In this document: positions 33,685 to 35,918 of the stretch, one piece after another | Numbering within the stretch: the stretch's first letter is position 1 | How the letters are laid out: each line of letters opens with the position of its first letter | NCBI GenBank assembly: GCA_007117835.1 | Contig: SKFU01000042.1 | Location: forward strand, 1-35,918 | DNA from: Candidatus Izemoplasma sp. | GTDB lineage: Bacteria > Bacillota_I > Bacilli_A > Izemoplasmatales > Izemoplasmataceae | DNA: 35,918 bases | Reading direction: 5' to 3' | Translations under genes and position numbers: made by a program | Notes under the pieces: model-generated | Seen by the model: only the letters and a program-made list of their open reading frames with translations | What the model was told of the DNA's origin: nothing | Database searches by the model: none

Positions 33685-34987
33685 CATCAAACCTCCTTTG
33701 AATGTATTTTCCCTGACCACCAATAAATCTGCCATTGCGCATGACAAATTTCCCACGGATCATGGTTGATGTGACTTTCCCATGCATTGGCTGATTGAGA
33801 TACAAACTGTAATCGGCTTGGCCGTGGTGTTTTTTAAAGACAGTATTGGGTTGTGGCTGATAGATGAACAAATCAGCATCATAGCCTGGCTTGATTTGGC
33901 CTTTGTTTTTAATGCCGTGAAGTGCAGCAACGGATTTGGTCATCTTCTCGATGACAACCTCACCAAATAAATGACGCATCAAAGGAAACGAAAACTCAAT
34001 CGAACCGATACCTAAAGGGATGTCTTTTAGTAACGGCTGTTGTTTATCTTTTTGATTGAATGCACAATGATCGGTGCCAATTGCATCAATAAATTTAAAC
34101 TGTTTGGTTAGCGCGTTACTTTCTGCTTTGCTTCTTAATGGTGGTGCACAGGTGTATAAATACCCATTGGGATGTTTTAAGACATTGTCAGAAAAATTGA
34201 AGTACTGTGGACAGCTTTCAAGAAAAAAGTGGGTGTTTAATAGATGGGCATAATGTTCACGTAGTTTGGTGATGGTTTTTCCACTACTGACATGGACCAT
34301 GTATAGATAGCCTTGTGTCTTTTCAATCAGTTGCGCAATTGTTAAGGCCGCATCGACTTCACTTGATGTTGGACGACTTTTAGGTAAATCTTTTGCGGTA
34401 AACAAAGGATTAAGATTAATTTGTTTGTCGTCTTCAATGTGCGCAAGCAATAAGAACTGTTTTGTTTTAGTTGCTTGTAACAATTGTTCAATCGCTAAAT
34501 ACTCTGTATTACGGTTGGACTCTGAATACGTTGTGAATAGTTTTAAAGTCGATATGCCGAGTGATTTAAAGGTATCAACATAGTCATTCAAATCGTCTTT
34601 TGGTTGTGCAATTGTGGCATGAAAACCATAATCGCAGACCGATGATTGTGCGTCGTTTAACCGTTCAACAAATGACTTTTCAAGTGCTTTTATGGTGTCT
34701 GTGGGCGATAAGAAATCAATCACTGTTGTGATGCCACCATAGACCGCAGCTTTTGAACCGGATTTAAACGTATCAACTGACTTAAACCGACCGAGATCCA
34801 ACGCAAAATGCACGTGAGGATCAATGATACCAGGAATGATTTCCTGATTGTTTACATCAATCACTTGACGTGCTTTTTTGGTTTCTAAAGACAGTTCAGC
34901 GATGGTCTCATCTTGTATGTAAACGTTGGCCCGAATGAACTGTTTATCGACATAGACTTTGCCATTAATTAATGCCACATCATACAT
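33653..34987 (-). CDS. hyuA: Dihydropyrimidinase/hydantoinase-like cyclic amidohydrolase (HyuA)
   Basis: 444 residues. The di-zinc cyclic amidohydrolase motifs are GIIDPHVHFALDLG (about 54-67), the probable carboxylated Lys in STLKLFTTYSE (about 148), LLAHIEDD (about 180), MVHVSSGKT (about 235) and IGTDHCAF (about 300). It matches the D-hydantoinase/dihydropyrimidinase family and the YgeZ/HyuA member of purine loci, which would open a hydantoin- or dihydropyrimidine-like ring derived from the purine. The ATG follows AAGGGTG at 7 bases. It lies 12 bases after the NTPase gene; the last 32 bases double as the ribosome site and start of ssnA. Confidence 0.9.
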   Translation of the reverse strand: MYDVALINGKVYVDKQFIRANVYIQDETIAELSLETKKARQVIDVNNQEIIPGIIDPHVHFALDLGRFKSVDTFKSGSKAAVYGGITTVIDFLSPTDTIKALEKSFVERLNDAQSSVCDYGFHATIAQPKDDLNDYVDTFKSLGISTLKLFTTYSESNRNTEYLAIEQLLQATKTKQFLLLAHIEDDKQINLNPLFTAKDLPKSRPTSSEVDAALTIAQLIEKTQGYLYMVHVSSGKTITKLREHYAHLLNTHFFLESCPQYFNFSDNVLKHPNGYLYTCAPPLRSKAESNALTKQFKFIDAIGTDHCAFNQKDKQQPLLKDIPLGIGSIEFSFPLMRHLFGEVVIEKMTKSVAALHGIKNKGQIKPGYDADLFIYQPQPNTVFKKHHGQADYSLYLNQPMHGKVTSTMIRGKFVMRNGRFIGGQGKYIQRRFDDERINQRDTV

Positions 34988-34999
34988 TGAATCACACCC

Positions 35000-35476
35000 T
35001 TATTCTATAATCTTTGGATTGTCGAATTGATAGTGGTTTATGACTTTTTTAAGATGTTTTTTTGACACACTTATGACGATATTTTTATGTGATTTGATGA
35101 CTGTTTGCAATGCGTGATGAAACCCTTTATTTTGAACTTCTAGTTGGCCGATTTCATCAATAATAACAGTCTTTATTTGATCGTTATTTGACAATGACAC
35201 GAGTACTTGTTCAATCGTTTTAAAGGCATCCACATTAAAATAATACGGGCCATGTTTTAACGTGTTGTTAAAATGGTTGCGATAAAAGTTTTCATGCATT
35301 GCAAGCAACTCAGTTGTGTGTGTTTTTAACCTCAGTGCATAATAGCTGTGCACATTATTTTCTTGCATTGTTTTAATGGCGATATAGCCATCAACGTGCG
35401 TTTGTTGTTTTGCGATTTTTAATAACCGTTGGGTTTTGAAACTATTAATCGTGCCAGTAACGATGGTTATGTTCAT
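35000..35476 (-). CDS. Small P-loop NTPase-like protein of the purine locus
   Basis: 158 residues. The N-terminal strand-loop ITIVTGTINSFKTQRLLKI resembles a P-loop (GxxxxxKT) but lacks the usual Gly before Lys. A Walker B strand follows as TVIIDEIGQLEVQNKGFHHAL, whose DEIGxLE pattern is typical of the THEP1/DUF265 nucleoside-triphosphatase group. Members are cytoplasmic NTPases of unclear role, some linked to Mo-enzyme loci. Because it lies between the XdhC-like factor and hyuA, a role in cofactor insertion is possible but unproven. No good ribosome site is seen; it overlaps the upstream gene by 32 bases, so coupled translation is likely. Confidence 0.72.
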   Translation of the reverse strand: MNITIVTGTINSFKTQRLLKIAKQQTHVDGYIAIKTMQENNVHSYYALRLKTHTTELLAMHENFYRNHFNNTLKHGPYYFNVDAFKTIEQVLVSLSNNDQIKTVIIDEIGQLEVQNKGFHHALQTVIKSHKNIVISVSKKHLKKVINHYQFDNPKIIE

Positions 35477-35918
35477 GTGTATTTCGCATATGTTTGTGAC
35501 CTTTTTTATCGTTTAATATAACCAACAGTTCCGCCGTGATAGAAATCGCAATGGCTTCTGGAGAACCGCCCCCTAAATCAAGTCCGATGGGCGAATAAAA
35601 GTGGTTCAAGTTGACGTCCTTACCAAACGTTTGGTAAGTTTTTTCTAAATAGTCTTTAATTTTCTCTTTTGAACATAACATGCCAATATAATCAACATCG
35701 ATGTTGTGTTTTAAAATTGTGTTGATGACATGGTAATCGTTTTTATGCGATGGGGTGCACACAACAACCATACTTTTGGGTTTGAGTCCATGGGTTTCGA
35801 TATATGATGCAAACCCTTGATTAATTAAAACATCAGCACCTTTAAATGCTTCGATGACTGGTTTTCTTTCATCAATCACAGTGATGTGAAACGGTAGCGT
35901 TTTTAAAATGGTCACCAG
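35445..35918 (-). CDS. XdhC/CoxI-family Mo-hydroxylase maturation factor, C-terminal part
   Basis: The open frame runs off the right edge of the window, leaving 157 residues of the C-terminal Rossmann domain. Family features are ITVIDERKPVIEAF near the edge, VVVCTPSHKNDYHVI, DYIGMLCSKEKI and YSPIGLDLGGGSPEAIAISITAEL. XdhC proteins bind molybdenum cofactor, help its sulfuration and hand it to the apo-hydroxylase, matching the three hydroxylase subunit genes downstream. A His-rich tail (HKHMRNTHEHNHRYWHD) ends the protein and may bind metal. The GTG at 35915 is not the true start, because homology continues up to the edge. Confidence 0.88.
   Translation of the reverse strand: MVTILKTLPFHITVIDERKPVIEAFKGADVLINQGFASYIETHGLKPKSMVVVCTPSHKNDYHVINTILKHNIDVDYIGMLCSKEKIKDYLEKTYQTFGKDVNLNHFYSPIGLDLGGGSPEAIAISITAELLVILNDKKGHKHMRNTHEHNHRYWHD

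Noticed and set aside
32368-33756. Longer start for ssnA
   Set aside because: The extra 24 residues run through the AAAGGAGG ribosome site inside hyuA; the paired ATG codons after that site are the better start.
1-35918. CRISPR arrays, insertion sequences, prophage genes
   Set aside because: No regularly spaced repeats, transposase, integrase or phage structural genes were seen; gene content and codon use look uniform across the window.

Overview
The window looks like a chromosomal segment of a low-GC, Gram-positive-type (monoderm) anaerobic or fermentative bacterium. It contains Firmicutes-style Shine-Dalgarno sites (AAGGAGG), sigma-A promoters, lipoproteins with lipoboxes, an FMN riboswitch of Gram-positive type and YtqB/MnmM- and YaaA-type genes. 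TGA is used as a normal stop codon, often in ATGA overlaps, so this is not a code-4 mycoplasma. The gene mix would suit Bacillota or an Acholeplasma/Izemoplasma-like lineage. That placement is an inference and cannot be settled without a search.

Left part (1-9.8 kb), mostly housekeeping and stress genes on the minus strand: the N-terminal part of a short-chain dehydrogenase; a 29-codon membrane-peptide gene with a perfect TTGACA-17-TATAAT promoter; tRNA-Thr(GGT); a Rieske ferredoxin; on the plus strand a uridine-kinase-like nucleoside kinase; yaaA with an msrA-msrB fusion (oxidative stress); a lone MrpD/NuoN-like proton-channel subunit; then an operon of mbfA-like ferritin/VIT1 fusion, mnmM-like methyltransferase, a repeat-built membrane protein and a stand-alone PTS IIA; and ribU under an FMN riboswitch with terminator.

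Middle part (9.8-20.8 kb): patatin-like lipase and exonuclease III, then an alpha-glucan utilisation locus. This has a 188-aa lipoprotein, a lipoprotein GH13 amylase, an ABC importer (malE, malF, malG) and a divergently transcribed membrane-anchored pullulanase. CG-centred, LacI/CcpA-type palindromes sit at three promoters, and a 12-bp stem-loop separates malE from malF. The picture is surface cleavage of starch or glycogen followed by maltodextrin import; the transporter ATPase is not in the window.

Right part (20.8-35.9 kb): a dense, minus-strand, translationally coupled run of 13 genes forms an anaerobic purine-catabolism locus related to the E. coli ygeW-ygeX-ygeY-hyuA-ssnA-xdh island: XdhC-like maturation factor (cut by the window edge), P-loop NTPase, dihydropyrimidinase-like hydrolase, SsnA aminohydrolase, a PreA-like flavin/iron-sulfur protein, the three subunits of a molybdenum hydroxylase, adenine deaminase, two fold-type II PLP enzymes, YgeY and YgeW. 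Guanine deaminase converges on it from the plus strand and shares its terminator. Adenine and guanine deaminases would feed hypoxanthine and xanthine to the Mo-hydroxylase; the remaining enzymes are suited to ring opening, deamination and carbamoyl-phosphate recovery. The most interesting point is this compact variant: within the window there is no YgfK-type fusion, and a small PreA-like protein stands in the position where such a reductase would be expected.
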